Shown piece after piece: positions 7,912 to 17,079 of a stretch of 64,000 bases of DNA. Each line of letters starts with the position of its first letter. The stretch's first letter is position 1. A program made the translations under genes and the position numbers. A model generated the notes under the pieces. The model did no database searches. It saw only the letters and a program-made list of their open reading frames with translations, and was not told the origin of the DNA. Location: contig CAVZOP010000015.1 of the NCBI GenBank assembly GCA_963776935.1, forward strand, positions 434,001-498,000. Direction: 5' to 3'. The DNA comes from JALOLG01 sp963776935 (GTDB taxonomy: Bacteria; Actinomycetota; Acidimicrobiia; Acidimicrobiales; Ilumatobacteraceae).

Positions 7912-8534
7912 GCGTCGGCTCGATCGGCAGCGAGTTCTGCTACGTAGCCCTGCTCCAGGTCGTTGCGCAACGCCTCGCGGTCGTCGATCGCGAACTGGCA
8001 GGCGACGATCTCGACCAGATCGGGTGCATCGGCGAGCGCGGCCCACGTCTCGGGCTGCCACGTCTGGCTGCGGCGGAACGCCTTGGCGCAGTGGACGAAC
8101 AGCTCGCGTGTCTCCACCACGAGCGCCGACTTCGGTCGCCGCAGTTCGGGATGGTGGCGGTCGAGTACGTCGCCGGCCGTGGTGATCGTGGCCGGGCCGT
8201 TGATGCGCAACGTGTCGTCGAGGCCCGGGATGAGGAACAGCAGTCCGGCCTGCGGGTTGTCGACCACGTTCTGCAGGGAGTCGAGGCGGTTGTTGCCGTT
8301 GAGATCTGGGATCGCGACGTGGGTGTCGTCGAGCACCGTGACGAACCCGGGCGGGCCGCCACGCGGCGACACGTCGCAATGACCGGATGCGCTGGCCGTC
8401 GCCAGCATGACGATCGGGCTCCTGGCGATGAAGCGGGCCGATGCCTCGTCGATCGACGTGCGGGACTTGCCGGCGGGACCGGGGCCCGGCGCGCGATAGA
8501 TGGTGCGGAGCTCGTCGGAGGTCGAGAGGTTCAT
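7908..8534 (-). CDS. Pyridoxamine 5'-phosphate oxidase-family flavoprotein
   Basis: 208-residue PPOX split-barrel protein. Seen: ASARFIARSPIVMLATASASGHCDVSPRGG, the typical opening strands with the flavin-phosphate site, then LDSLQNVVDNPQAGLLFLIPG and RIN-G-ATIT. This pattern is closest to the MSMEG_1061-type FMN-dependent PPOX subfamily of actinobacteria, whose substrates are mostly unknown. CAGGCT (8546-8541) lies 6 nt before the ATG, suggesting a leaderless start of the four-gene run PPOX-hbd-pafB-pafC. It is 28 bp downstream of pgi on the same strand. Confidence 0.8.
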   Translation of the reverse strand: MNLSTSDELRTIYRAPGPGPAGKSRTSIDEASARFIARSPIVMLATASASGHCDVSPRGGPPGFVTVLDDTHVAIPDLNGNNRLDSLQNVVDNPQAGLLFLIPGLDDTLRINGPATITTAGDVLDRHHPELRRPKSALVVETRELFVHCAKAFRRSQTWQPETWAALADAPDLVEIVACQFAIDDREALRNDLEQGYVAELAADRADA

Positions 8535-8562
8535 CCCGTCAGCCTGCCACGGCGTGCAGCGG

Positions 8563-10137
8563 TCAGCGACGACGAGATCGATACCAGGCGATGAGAGCGT
8601 TCGTCGACGCGTCGTGCTGTTCGGGCTCGGGTTCTCCGGTCAGCTCGGGCGTGATGCGGTTGGCCAGCTCCTTGCCGAGCTCGACGCCCCACTGGTCGAA
8701 GCTGTTGATCCCCCACACGACCCCCTGCACGAAGACGATGTGCTCGTAGAGGGCGATCAGCTGGCCGAGCACGGCCGGCGTGAGCGTGTCGGCGAGGATC
8801 ATCGTGCTCGGCCGGTTGCCCGGGAAGTTTCGGTACGGCTCGGCCGCGTTGGCCCGCCCGAAGGCCAGCGCCTCGGCCTGCGCGAACAGGTTCGCCATCA
8901 GCAGGTCGTGATGGTCGCGGTGAGGGTGGTGGGGTGTGGCGAAGCCGATGAAGTCGATCGGGACGATCCGGGTGCCCTGGTGGAGCAGTTGGTAGAACGC
9001 GTGCTGGCCGTTGGTGCCCGGCTCGCCCCACACGATCGGGCCGGTCGACGTGGTGACCGGTGACCCGTCGAGGCGCACCGACTTGCCGTTGGACTCCATG
9101 TCGAGCTGTTGCAGGTAGGCGGGGAAGCGGCCCAGCTCCTCGGAGTACGGCAGCACCGCCTTCGTCGCGTAGCCGAGCACGTTCGAGTGCCAGACACCGA
9201 TCATCGCCAACAACACGGGGGCGTTGGCCTCGAGCGGCGTTCCGGCGAAGTGCTCGTCGACGGTGCGGAACCCGGCGAGGAACTCGTGGAACGCATCCGG
9301 CCCGATCAGCAACATCAGCGACAGCCCGATCGCCGAATCCACCGAGTAGCGGCCGCCGACCCAGTCCCAGAAGCCGAACATGTTGGCGGTGTCGATACCG
9401 AACTCGGCGACCTGTTCGGCGTTCGTCGAGACAGCGACGAAATGGTCGGCGACGGCAGCCTCGCCGAGCGACTCGACGAACCACCGGCGGGCGGTGCGGG
9501 CGTTGGTCAGCGTCTCGATCGTCGTGAACGTCTTGGACGACACGACGAACAGCGTGGATGCCGGGTCGAGGCCGGCGAGCGTGCCGGCGATGTCGGCGCC
9601 GTCGACGTTGGAGACGAAGTGGCACGTGAGCCGCGGATGGCCAAAGGCGGCGAGCGCCCTGGCGGCCATCGCCGGGCCGAGGTCGGATCCGCCGATGCCG
9701 ATGTTGACGATGTCGGTGATCCGTTCGTCGGCGCGGATCCGGTCGGCGAAGGCGGCCATGCGGTCGAGCACCGCGTGCACCTCGTCGACGACGTTCACGC
9801 CGTCGAGCTCGACGACCGCCCCGGCGGGTGCGCGCAACGCCGTGTGCAGCACCGCCCGGTGTTCGGTGACGTTGATCGGCTCACCGGCGAACATCGCCGC
9901 CCGTCGAGACTCCACGCCGGCGGCGCGGGCGACTGCGACAAGCGCGGTCAGCACGGCGTCGTCGACAGCGTTCTTGGAGTAGTCGATCCGCAGGTCGCCG
10001 ACGTCGATCACGTACCGCCCGGCGCGACCGGGGTCGCTGTCGAACAGCTCGGCCAGTTGCCCCGGGACCGGATGATCGACGAGTGCCTGCCACTCCGGCG
10101 TCGTGGTGATGTCGATGGGGGAATCGCGGTCGGGCAC
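8563..10137 (-). CDS. pgi: Glucose-6-phosphate isomerase
   Basis: Interconverts glucose 6-phosphate and fructose 6-phosphate in cytosolic glycolysis. The 524 residues show family signatures: VNIGIGGSDLGPAMA, VSSKTFTTIETLTNA for phosphate binding, FGFWDWVGGRYS, the active-site stretch QLDMESNGKS, and GINSFDQWGVELGK near the C-terminus. The GTG at 10137 is preceded by TAGCGT (10150-10145) with 7 nt spacing, inside the end of pgl, so pgi may have its own leaderless promoter besides read-through. Conserved motifs are intact. Confidence 0.95.
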   Translation of the reverse strand: MPDRDSPIDITTTPEWQALVDHPVPGQLAELFDSDPGRAGRYVIDVGDLRIDYSKNAVDDAVLTALVAVARAAGVESRRAAMFAGEPINVTEHRAVLHTALRAPAGAVVELDGVNVVDEVHAVLDRMAAFADRIRADERITDIVNIGIGGSDLGPAMAARALAAFGHPRLTCHFVSNVDGADIAGTLAGLDPASTLFVVSSKTFTTIETLTNARTARRWFVESLGEAAVADHFVAVSTNAEQVAEFGIDTANMFGFWDWVGGRYSVDSAIGLSLMLLIGPDAFHEFLAGFRTVDEHFAGTPLEANAPVLLAMIGVWHSNVLGYATKAVLPYSEELGRFPAYLQQLDMESNGKSVRLDGSPVTTSTGPIVWGEPGTNGQHAFYQLLHQGTRIVPIDFIGFATPHHPHRDHHDLLMANLFAQAEALAFGRANAAEPYRNFPGNRPSTMILADTLTPAVLGQLIALYEHIVFVQGVVWGINSFDQWGVELGKELANRITPELTGEPEPEQHDASTNALIAWYRSRRR

Positions 10138-10147
10138 CGACGCGACG

Positions 10148-10792
10148 CTAGCCAGGCAACTCGCTCGCCGCCGACGGGTCGAAGAACGCCTTGGTGCCCT
10201 TGCGCCGGACCTTGTCGACCGGGATGCTGCGGTCGCGCAGCAACCAGCGGCGCACGGCCGGCGCCTTGCCGACGCCCGTGGCGATGATCATCCGCGCCCG
10301 CGCCCCGTTGACCACCATCGGCGTCAGGGTCATCCGCCGGAAGCCACGGAACTCGTCGGTGATCTCGACCGCCCGTTGGCTCTTCAGGACCCGCGTGTCG
10401 CCGGGTGGCCACGACGCCGTGTGTCCATCGTCGCCAAGACCGAGGTGCACCACGTCGAAGCGATCGGGCAGCGACGCTTCGTACTCGTCAGCCGCAAGGC
10501 GCAGATCGGTCGCGGTCACCGGCATCAGCTGCAACCGTGCCGGCAGGTTCGCCAGCTGTACGGCGTTGCGGTTCGGATCGCCGTCGGGCGCGATGCGCTC
10601 GTCGACCTGCCAGACCACGACGTCGGCCCACGGGATCGGCAGGTCTCCGAGCGCCGACAGCACGGCCGGCGCGGTGGCGCCGCCGCTGACGGCGATCCGG
10701 CCGACGCCACGGCGATGCACCGCCTCGGTGAGGCGACGGGCGAGCCAGTTGGCCGCGGCCGCGGCCGGGTCGTCGCTCACGATCAACTCCAC
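10148..10792 (-). CDS. pgl: 6-phosphogluconolactonase
   Basis: Hydrolyses 6-phosphogluconolactone in the oxidative pentose phosphate pathway. The 214 residues show RIAVSGGATAPAVLSAL, WQVDERIAPDGDPNRNA and LGLGDDGHTASWPPG, the diagnostic Pgl/DevB motifs, then RMTLTP and KAPAVRRWLL. Start taken at GTG 10792 (VELIVSDDP); the frame stays open upstream over low-similarity sequence. It ends 10 bp before pgi on the same strand, a sensible carbohydrate pair. zwf and gnd are not in the window. Confidence 0.9.
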   Translation of the reverse strand: MELIVSDDPAAAAANWLARRLTEAVHRRGVGRIAVSGGATAPAVLSALGDLPIPWADVVVWQVDERIAPDGDPNRNAVQLANLPARLQLMPVTATDLRLAADEYEASLPDRFDVVHLGLGDDGHTASWPPGDTRVLKSQRAVEITDEFRGFRRMTLTPMVVNGARARMIIATGVGKAPAVRRWLLRDRSIPVDKVRRKGTKAFFDPSAASELPG

Positions 10793-10924
10793 CGGCTCAG
10801 CTTCGCAGGCTCGCCGTCGAAGCTCGCACACCGACGCCGGTGCCGCGAGACGGGCTGTCGACAACGGGGTCGTTGTGGCGGGTGTCGCCGTTGGGGATTC
10901 CGAGAGCGCTGGCAGACTGGTGGG

Positions 10925-11684
10925 GTGAACAACGGCCGGGTCGGCGTCGATGACGAGAGCGTCGATGACGTCGACGACACTCGATGACGAGAGCGTCGAT
11001 GACGTCGACGACCTCGATGACGACGGTGCCGGCCATGACGCCGGCCCGCCCGACGAGAGCGATGGCGACGACGGCGATCCGGACGACACGATCGTGCTCC
11101 CGTGGTGGCAGCGGCCCTTCAACATCGCCGTGATCGTCGTGACCGCAGCGCTTCTCGCTGGGATGATCGGGTGGATGATCGGCGACTCGGGCAGTGGCCG
11201 CGACTCCGACCCGGTCGACGTCGGGTTCCTCCACGACATGCGCGTGCACCACGAGCAGGCGGTGGCGATGAGCTTCATGTACCTCGCCCTCGACGACACC
11301 CAGCCCGCCCTGCGGGACGTGGCGCGGAGCATCGTGTTCGGCCAGGGCATCGAGATCGGCCGGATGGTCCAGCTGCTGCGCGACTTCGGGGCGCCGGAGG
11401 TCAACGAGACCGACACGGCGATGGAGTGGATGGGCCATTCGGTGCCGACCGACGAGATGCCCGGCATGGCGACTCGTGCCGAGCTCGACGAGCTCGGCAC
11501 GACGAGCGGCACCGAGGCCAACGAGATGTTCGTCGACCTGATGGTCCGCCACCACGAGGGCGGGATCGACATGGCCACGTTCGCCGCCGCCAACGCGTCC
11601 GACAGCGAGGTGCGGGCAATGGCGAGCGCGATCGCCGACAGCCAGCGCGACGAGATCACCGAGATCGAGCGTCTCGTCGATTGA
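10925..11684 (+). CDS. DUF305 membrane-anchored protein (start disrupted by a 34-bp duplication)
   Basis: DUF305 proteins are exported ferritin-like helical proteins with paired histidines, function uncertain (a metal role is suspected). Here an Asp-rich cytosolic N-terminus precedes one TM segment (FNIAVIVVTAALLAGMIGWMIG) and an external domain with two DUF305 motifs, DMRVHHEQAVAMS and DLMVRHHEGGIDMA. GTG 10925 follows CAGACT (10913-10918) with 6 nt, but its frame ends after about 20 codons. A 34-bp tandem duplication at 10947-11014 shifts it by one; removing one unit joins this GTG to the body. As the sequence stands, the first in-frame ATG is 10950, giving an implausible MTRASMTSTT leader. 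Confidence 0.8.
10947..11014 (+). repeat. 34-bp tandem duplication near the start of the DUF305 gene
   Basis: Units 10947-10980 and 10981-11014 match at the first 32 of 34 bases. 34 is not a multiple of three, so the duplication moves the reading frame by +1 between the best start codon and the protein body. It could be a replication-slippage allele or an assembly artefact. Confidence 0.85.
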
Positions 11685-11754
11685 CGCCGAGCGCTCACGT
11701 GAACCCCGGAGAGCCCGCGTGAGCGTGCGCCAGACCCCTGCGTATGCTCCGAGC

Positions 11755-13344
11755 GTGCGACGCCGATCCCCTCGTCGGGTGATCGTCGCCCTGTCGGCGG
11801 CGGTCGGATTGTCGCTCACTGCCTGCGGTGTCGAAGTCGACGTGGTCGCCAGCCGGGGCGACACGCTCGGCACGGATGCACCCGCCCCGCCCGACACCAC
11901 CGACACCACCGACACCACCGACCCCACCGACGACACGAGCCCGCCGTCCACCGAGCCGAGCGAGCCGACCGATCCGTCGGCGCCGACGACGACGGTGGAA
12001 CAGGTCATCGACGACTCCAACGACATCGGCGACGTCGTCAACATCGGCGACGACAAGGAACCGCGGCCATACGACGAGTTCGTGGCCGCCGCCCTCAGCG
12101 ACGTCCAGGCGTTCTGGCGTGCCACCTATCCAGAGGTCTACGGACAGCCGTTCGCGGAGCTGGAGGGTGGTATCTACGCCGCCTACCCGAACCGCGACGA
12201 CATCCCGGGGTGCGGCGAGCCGCGCACGTCGTACGAGGACGTCGCCCAGTTCGTCGCCTTCTACTGCACGCTCGGCGACTTCATGGTCTACGACGACGGC
12301 GACCGGAGCCTGCTCGGCGCCCTCGCCGAGAACTTCGGCCCGTCGATCATGGGCGTCGTGCTGGCCCACGAGTTCGGCCACACGATCCAGTTCCGCACCG
12401 GCGATCTCGAGCTGGGACGGGCGACGATCCTCACCGAGCAGCAGGCCGATTGCTTCGCCGGGGCATGGGTGCGATGGGCGTCGGGCGGCCAGTCGCCGAC
12501 GATCCAACTCACCGACGCCGACATCCGGGGTGGCTTGATCGCGATGGTGACCGTCCGCGACCCCATCGGCACCAGCCAGAGCGTCGAGGGCGCTCACGGC
12601 TCGGCGTTCGACCGGGTGGGTGCCTTCCAGGTCGGCTTCAACGAAGGCGCCCAGCGTTGTGCGGAGATCCTCGACGACCCGCTGCCTCTGGTGTCGACCG
12701 GGTTCCTCAACGACGTCGACGCCTTCAACGAGGGCGACCTTCCCTACGGCTTCGAACCCGACGACATCGTCCCGCTCGTCGTCGACGCGCTGAACCTGTA
12801 CTGGACGTTCGACGCCGGGGGCGCCGGCATCGAGTTCCCGGAGCTCACGCTGGTGCCGGTCTCGTCGAGTGACGAGATCTCGTGCGAAGACATCAGCGGC
12901 CCGGTCGAGAAGACGGCGGTCGTCTGTCCCTCGACGAACGAGGTGTACGTCGACGAGCCGTTCGCCGAACAGCTCTACAACGACCCGATCGAAGGACGCG
13001 CCGACTTCGCGGTCGGGTACCTCATCGCCACCGGTTGGGCGGAGGAGGCACAGATCCAGCTCGGCAGCCAGCTCACCGGTGAGCCGCGGGCACTCGCCAA
13101 CGACTGCCTGGTCGGAGCGTGGACCGCCGACATGCTGCCAGGGCGCGCGCTGCGGCCCGAGGAGGGCGAGTCTCGAGGGCAGGTCTCGCCGGGTGACCTC
13201 GACGAGGCCGTGCTGGCGGCGATCACCGTCGGCGATCCCGGCTTCGGCGACGACCTCATCGGCAGCGCCTTCGAGAAGATCGATAGTTTCCGTGAAGGTG
13301 TGCTCGGTGGGATCCCGGCATGCATCGCACGGATCAACGGATGA
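11755..13344 (+). CDS. Secreted lipoprotein, neutral zinc metallopeptidase-like (YpfJ type)
   Basis: 529 residues. N-terminal RRRSPRRVIVALSAAVGLSLTAC is a lipoprotein signal with lipobox LTAC, followed by a Pro/Thr/Asp-rich stalk (DTTDTTDTTDPTDD). The catalytic domain has the zinc motif VLAHEFGHTIQF and a downstream EQQADCFAGAW, the hallmark of the YpfJ/neutral-zinc-peptidase family. Natural substrates are unknown. Start: GTG 11755 has TATGCT (11743-11748) 6 nt upstream and gives a compact signal peptide. GTG 11719 with GGAGA 6 nt upstream would add 12 residues and cannot be excluded. The stop overlaps the ppx ATG (ATGA). Confidence 0.85.
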   Translation: MRRRSPRRVIVALSAAVGLSLTACGVEVDVVASRGDTLGTDAPAPPDTTDTTDTTDPTDDTSPPSTEPSEPTDPSAPTTTVEQVIDDSNDIGDVVNIGDDKEPRPYDEFVAAALSDVQAFWRATYPEVYGQPFAELEGGIYAAYPNRDDIPGCGEPRTSYEDVAQFVAFYCTLGDFMVYDDGDRSLLGALAENFGPSIMGVVLAHEFGHTIQFRTGDLELGRATILTEQQADCFAGAWVRWASGGQSPTIQLTDADIRGGLIAMVTVRDPIGTSQSVEGAHGSAFDRVGAFQVGFNEGAQRCAEILDDPLPLVSTGFLNDVDAFNEGDLPYGFEPDDIVPLVVDALNLYWTFDAGGAGIEFPELTLVPVSSSDEISCEDISGPVEKTAVVCPSTNEVYVDEPFAEQLYNDPIEGRADFAVGYLIATGWAEEAQIQLGSQLTGEPRALANDCLVGAWTADMLPGRALRPEEGESRGQVSPGDLDEAVLAAITVGDPGFGDDLIGSAFEKIDSFREGVLGGIPACIARING

Positions 13345-14891
13345 ACGACGTTCTCGCAGCCCTCGACCTGGGGACCAACAGCTTCCACATGGTCGTCGCC
13401 CGCCGCACCGGCGACGATGGCTTCGAGATCGTGAGCCGCGAGAAAGAGGTCGTGCGTCTCGGCCACGGCGGCACCGACATGAAGGAGATGGCGCCGGAGG
13501 CGATCGATCGGGCGATCGCCTGCCTGCAGCGCATGCGGCGCATCGCCGAGAGCCACGGTGTCGTCGCCCTCCGGGCGGTCGCCACGAGCGCCGCCCGCGA
13601 GGCGGACAACGCCGACGTCTTCATCCGCCGCGCCAGCGAGGAGGCGCAGGTCGAGATCGAGGTGATCTCGGGCCTCGAGGAGGCGCGGCTGATCCACCTC
13701 GGCGTGCTCCAGGCGGTGCCGGTGTTCGAGAAGCGGGCGCTGTTCGTCGACATCGGCGGCGGCTCGACCGAGATCGTGATCGGTGAGCGGGGCGAGATGC
13801 TCGCCGCCCGCAGCTTCAAGCTCGGCGCCGTCCGGCTGACCGACCGCTTCTTCCCTGGCGGGGCCACGACGGGCGCCTCTGTCACCGCCTGCCGAGAGTA
13901 CGTGCGGTCGGTGCTCACCCACTTCGACCGCAAGGTCGAAACGCACGGCTTCGAGGTCGCCGTGGGATCGTCGGGCACCGCCGAGACGATCGCCCGCATG
14001 GTGCACGCGGCGCGCGGCGAGGAACCGCTGCGCACCTACAACTGCTTCGAGTTCACGGCCAAGGAGCTGCGCTCGATCGTCACCAAGCTGTGCTCGACGC
14101 GCTCCCGTTCGGCGCGCGCCAAGCTGGCCGGGCTCGAGGCCAACCGCGCCGACATCGCCCCGGCCGGGGCGCTGATCCTCGACGAGATCGTGTCGCGGTT
14201 CGGCGTCCAGTCGATGACGTTCAGCGAGGGTGCGCTCCGCGACGGCGTGCTGCTCGACACCGTCGAGCGGTTGTCGGGCGAGACCGCCGGCCGCAGTCAC
14301 CACCGCGACGTGTCGCGCCGCAGCGTGCGCCAGCTGCTCGAACGGTGCGACGAGGATCCGGAGCACTCCATCCAGGTGGCACGCCTCGCCGTCGAGCTGT
14401 TCGACGGCCTGCAGGCGCTGCACGGCCTCGGCCCTGCCGAGCGCGACTACCTCGAGGCGGGCGCGCTGCTCGCCAACGTCGGGCTCGTGGTCGCCCACAG
14501 CAAGCACCACCTGCACGCGTACTACGTGATCCGCAACAGCGAGCTCACCGGGCTGACCGATCGCGAGATCGAGCTGATCGCCCAGATCGCCCGCTACCAC
14601 CGCAAGAGCGAGCCCAAGACGGCGCATCCGCAGTTCGCCGCCCTCCGCCGAGACGAGCAGGCGCTGGTGCGCACACTGGCCGGGATCCTGCGTGTGGCGA
14701 TCGGCCTCGACCGGTGTCACGAGCACCGCGTGGCCACGGTGCGGGTCGACGTCCGCCCCAACAAGGTCGTCGTGCACGTGATGCCGAACGCCGCCGACAT
14801 CGCCCTCGAGCTCTACGCCGCCAACGAGCGCAAGGACCTGCTCGAAGCGGTGCTCGACCGTCGCGTCGAACTGATGCCCGCCGTCGCCTGA
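13341..14891 (+). CDS. ppx: Exopolyphosphatase / ppGpp phosphatase (Ppx/GppA)
   Basis: 516-residue ASKHA phosphatase that removes terminal phosphates from polyphosphate or pppGpp. Seen: ALDLGTNSFHMVV (phosphate 1), FVDIGGGSTEIVIG (phosphate 2), VGSSGTAETIA, and a C-terminal HD-like domain (YLEAGALLANVGLVVAHSKHHLHA, then ARYHRKSEPK) as in the long Ppx/GppA form. The ATG overlaps the upstream lipoprotein stop, so the two are cotranscribed. A polyphosphate glucokinase elsewhere in the window fits a polyphosphate-using cell. Confidence 0.93.
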   Translation: MNDVLAALDLGTNSFHMVVARRTGDDGFEIVSREKEVVRLGHGGTDMKEMAPEAIDRAIACLQRMRRIAESHGVVALRAVATSAAREADNADVFIRRASEEAQVEIEVISGLEEARLIHLGVLQAVPVFEKRALFVDIGGGSTEIVIGERGEMLAARSFKLGAVRLTDRFFPGGATTGASVTACREYVRSVLTHFDRKVETHGFEVAVGSSGTAETIARMVHAARGEEPLRTYNCFEFTAKELRSIVTKLCSTRSRSARAKLAGLEANRADIAPAGALILDEIVSRFGVQSMTFSEGALRDGVLLDTVERLSGETAGRSHHRDVSRRSVRQLLERCDEDPEHSIQVARLAVELFDGLQALHGLGPAERDYLEAGALLANVGLVVAHSKHHLHAYYVIRNSELTGLTDREIELIAQIARYHRKSEPKTAHPQFAALRRDEQALVRTLAGILRVAIGLDRCHEHRVATVRVDVRPNKVVVHVMPNAADIALELYAANERKDLLEAVLDRRVELMPAVA

Positions 14892-14975
14892 ACCTGCTCG
14901 ATCGAGCCGGCTCACACCACGCCGCGAGCGGTGCACGTCTGGTCGCCGGCTCGGGCGTGCGGCGGTCCGCCGCGC

Positions 14976-16140
14976 TCAGGGGACGGGCAGGAGGGTGGTC
15001 GTCGTGGTGGTGGTGGTCGTCGGCGGCGGCGGTGGTGGTGACGACGGGGGCGGTGGTGGTGACGGATGGGACGGTGGTCGGGGGCGGCGCCGTGGTGGTC
15101 GTCGTGGTGCTGGTGGTCGTCGTGGTCGTGGTCGTCGTCGAGTAGTCGGGATCGATCGTGTTGAACGGTGGGGTCACCTGGCCGTAGATCTCGGGCTCCT
15201 TGACGCCGTCCCACACATAGACCAGGTCGCCGATCTCGACGATCCCGGCGAACTGCTCCGACAAGTCGTTGGGGATCCGGATGCAGCCGTGCGAGGCCGG
15301 GTTCAGGGGAACGTTGGCGGCACCGTGCACCGCGATCCCGTAGTTGAAGTACACCGGGTTGAGCATCCCGCCGAGCCGGCTCTCACGGCGTCCGATGACC
15401 CGGCGCTTGTACTGGTACACGCCGCCGGGCGTGACCGACTTGCCGCACTCGCCCCGCTTGAGCGGCTCGGTGCCGTTCTCGTTGCCGTTCTCACCGGGGC
15501 TGATCGTGACCTCCTCGCACCACTCGGTGTTGTCGCCGGTCGAGATGTGGCTCACGAAGACCGCCTTGTTGCTCTCGAACACGACGAGCACCTGTTGCGG
15601 CAGGTAGATCTCGGTGTGGCGTGGCGTCTCCGAAACCTCGCGGCGCGGATTGACCTCGATCGGGTCCTGCATCCGATCCCAGATCTCGGGCGTGACCAGC
15701 CCCTTCGCCTTCTCACGATCGGTCCCCATCACGAGCTTCTCGAACGCCCACACGGCCATCTTGGTGAGACTGCCGAACTGCCCGTCGACGGGGCCGGGGG
15801 CGAACCCGAGCTCGGTCAGTCGTTGCTGGACCCTCGTCACGTCGTCGCCCTGGTAGCCGGGGCCGATGGTGCCGTTGGCCAGCGGCTCCTTGACGATCGG
15901 GGCGTCGGTGTCGACCGTCACCACGGCGGGCGGCTGGCTGACCGGGGCCACCGCGTCGGCGGTGGTGTCGGTCGCCGTCGGGCCCGATGGCGGTGAGGCC
16001 CCGGGGTCGCCGCCGCCACCACCCGCGATCCCGGCGATGAGCACTGCGCCGAGGATCGCCGCGGCCGCGCTCGCGGGCACCCAGCGGGGCATGTGGTGCG
16101 AGGAGGAGGGGGAGGGGGGACGACGAGCAGAGTTGTTCAC
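14976..16140 (-). CDS. L,D-transpeptidase with peptidoglycan-binding domain (frameshifted tail)
   Basis: Cell-wall enzyme making 3-3 cross-links or attaching proteins. Order: short cytosolic N-terminus, one TM segment (ASAAAAILGAVLIAGIAGG), Pro/Thr linker, PG_binding_1 domain (DDVTRVQQRLTELGFAPGPVDGQ), then a YkuD domain with VHGAANVPLNPASHGCIRI bearing the catalytic Cys. The C-terminus is a Thr/Pro tract. In the printed frame it turns into a His/Asp run and reads on antisense through ppx; shifting one base near 15015-15050 gives Thr-rich LLPVP and a stop at 14978. I take that as the real end (about 387 residues). Start GTG 16140; ATG 16092 is possible. Confidence 0.8.
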
Positions 16141-16227
16141 GGGACGACCTGGCAGGCGACGCCCCAGGCTACCAACGCCCATTCTCGATGGACCCGCAGT
16201 TCGGACCCCCAGACGGGTGGTTCGCGG

Positions 16228-17022
16228 CTACTTCAGGTGCCCGGGTGGAAGCTTCTCGATCCCCTCGAGCTCCTTGCGCAGGTGGAGCATCTCGCGCACG
16301 ATCGTGCCGATCACCGCAGGTGAGCTGAGGGTCGACTCACCCCGCGTGCGGGGGAAGTAGTCGACTCCGAACTGGATGATCTCGAACCCCAGCCGCGTCG
16401 CTCGGATCACGAGCTCGGCGTCGACGAACGACCCCTCGCTGTGCAGTTCGATGTGGTCGAAGATGCGGCGCTTGCACAGCTTGAAGGCGAAGTTGATGTC
16501 GCGCACCCGCACGCCGAACAGCAGCTTGACGAGGGCGTTGTAGACGAACGTGTAGACGGCTCGCAGGCTCCCCTCGCCGGTGCGGTCGAAGCGGTAGGCG
16601 CTCACGATGTCGACGTCGTACTCGCGCATCAACCGCACCGCGCGGGAGAGCTCGGACATGTCGAACGGCAGGTCGGCGTCGGTGTACAGCACCAGGTCGC
16701 CGGTGGCCGCGGCGAAGCCGGTCTTCATCGCCCCGCCCAGCTTGCGGTTCTTCGGGTGGTGCACCACCCGGATACGCGGGTCGGCGGCGGCCATCCGATC
16801 GGCGATGACGCCCGTGTCGTCGGTCGAGGCGTCGTTGACGACGATCAGCTCGTAGTCGCCGATCTCACCGTCGTCGATCAGGACCTCGCACGCCCGCCGC
16901 CCGAACCCGAGGGCACGTTCGATGTACGCCTCCTCGTTCCACATCGGGTAGAAGATCGACAACTTCTCGAACGTCGGCACGCGAGCCTCCTGCGCTGGCG
17001 CGAGCTCGTCGGTGCCGGACAC
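16228..17022 (-). CDS. Family 2 glycosyltransferase (DPM1-like)
   Basis: 264-residue GT-A transferase of the polyprenyl-phosphate mannose/glucose synthase group, moving a sugar from a nucleotide donor to a lipid carrier. Seen: FYPMWNEEAYIERAL, VNDASTDDTGVIAD, NRKLGGAMKTGFAAA, LYTDADLPFD (the DxD metal site), and RDINFAFKLCKRRIF near the C-terminal third. No TM segment is present, so it is a peripheral enzyme. The minus-strand -10 TACCCT (17036-17031) is 8 nt before GTG 17022, a leaderless start that sets the N-terminus. The gene is divergent from a small membrane protein. Confidence 0.85.
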   Translation of the reverse strand: MSGTDELAPAQEARVPTFEKLSIFYPMWNEEAYIERALGFGRRACEVLIDDGEIGDYELIVVNDASTDDTGVIADRMAAADPRIRVVHHPKNRKLGGAMKTGFAAATGDLVLYTDADLPFDMSELSRAVRLMREYDVDIVSAYRFDRTGEGSLRAVYTFVYNALVKLLFGVRVRDINFAFKLCKRRIFDHIELHSEGSFVDAELVIRATRLGFEIIQFGVDYFPRTRGESTLSSPAVIGTIVREMLHLRKELEGIEKLPPGHLK

Positions 17023-17079
17023 GTCGTCGGAGGGTAGCCGCCGATGCGTTGGACGATGCGGCGCGTAGAGTCCACGGCC

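Noticed and set aside
12975..14936. 653-codon open frame antisense to ppx and the protease gene
   Set aside because: Shadow of two well-supported plus-strand genes; no ribosome site or domain.
14545..14975. Extension of the L,D-transpeptidase through a His/Asp tract into ppx antisense
   Set aside because: It arises from a one-base shift in the Thr/Pro tail; the neighbouring frame ends naturally at 14978.
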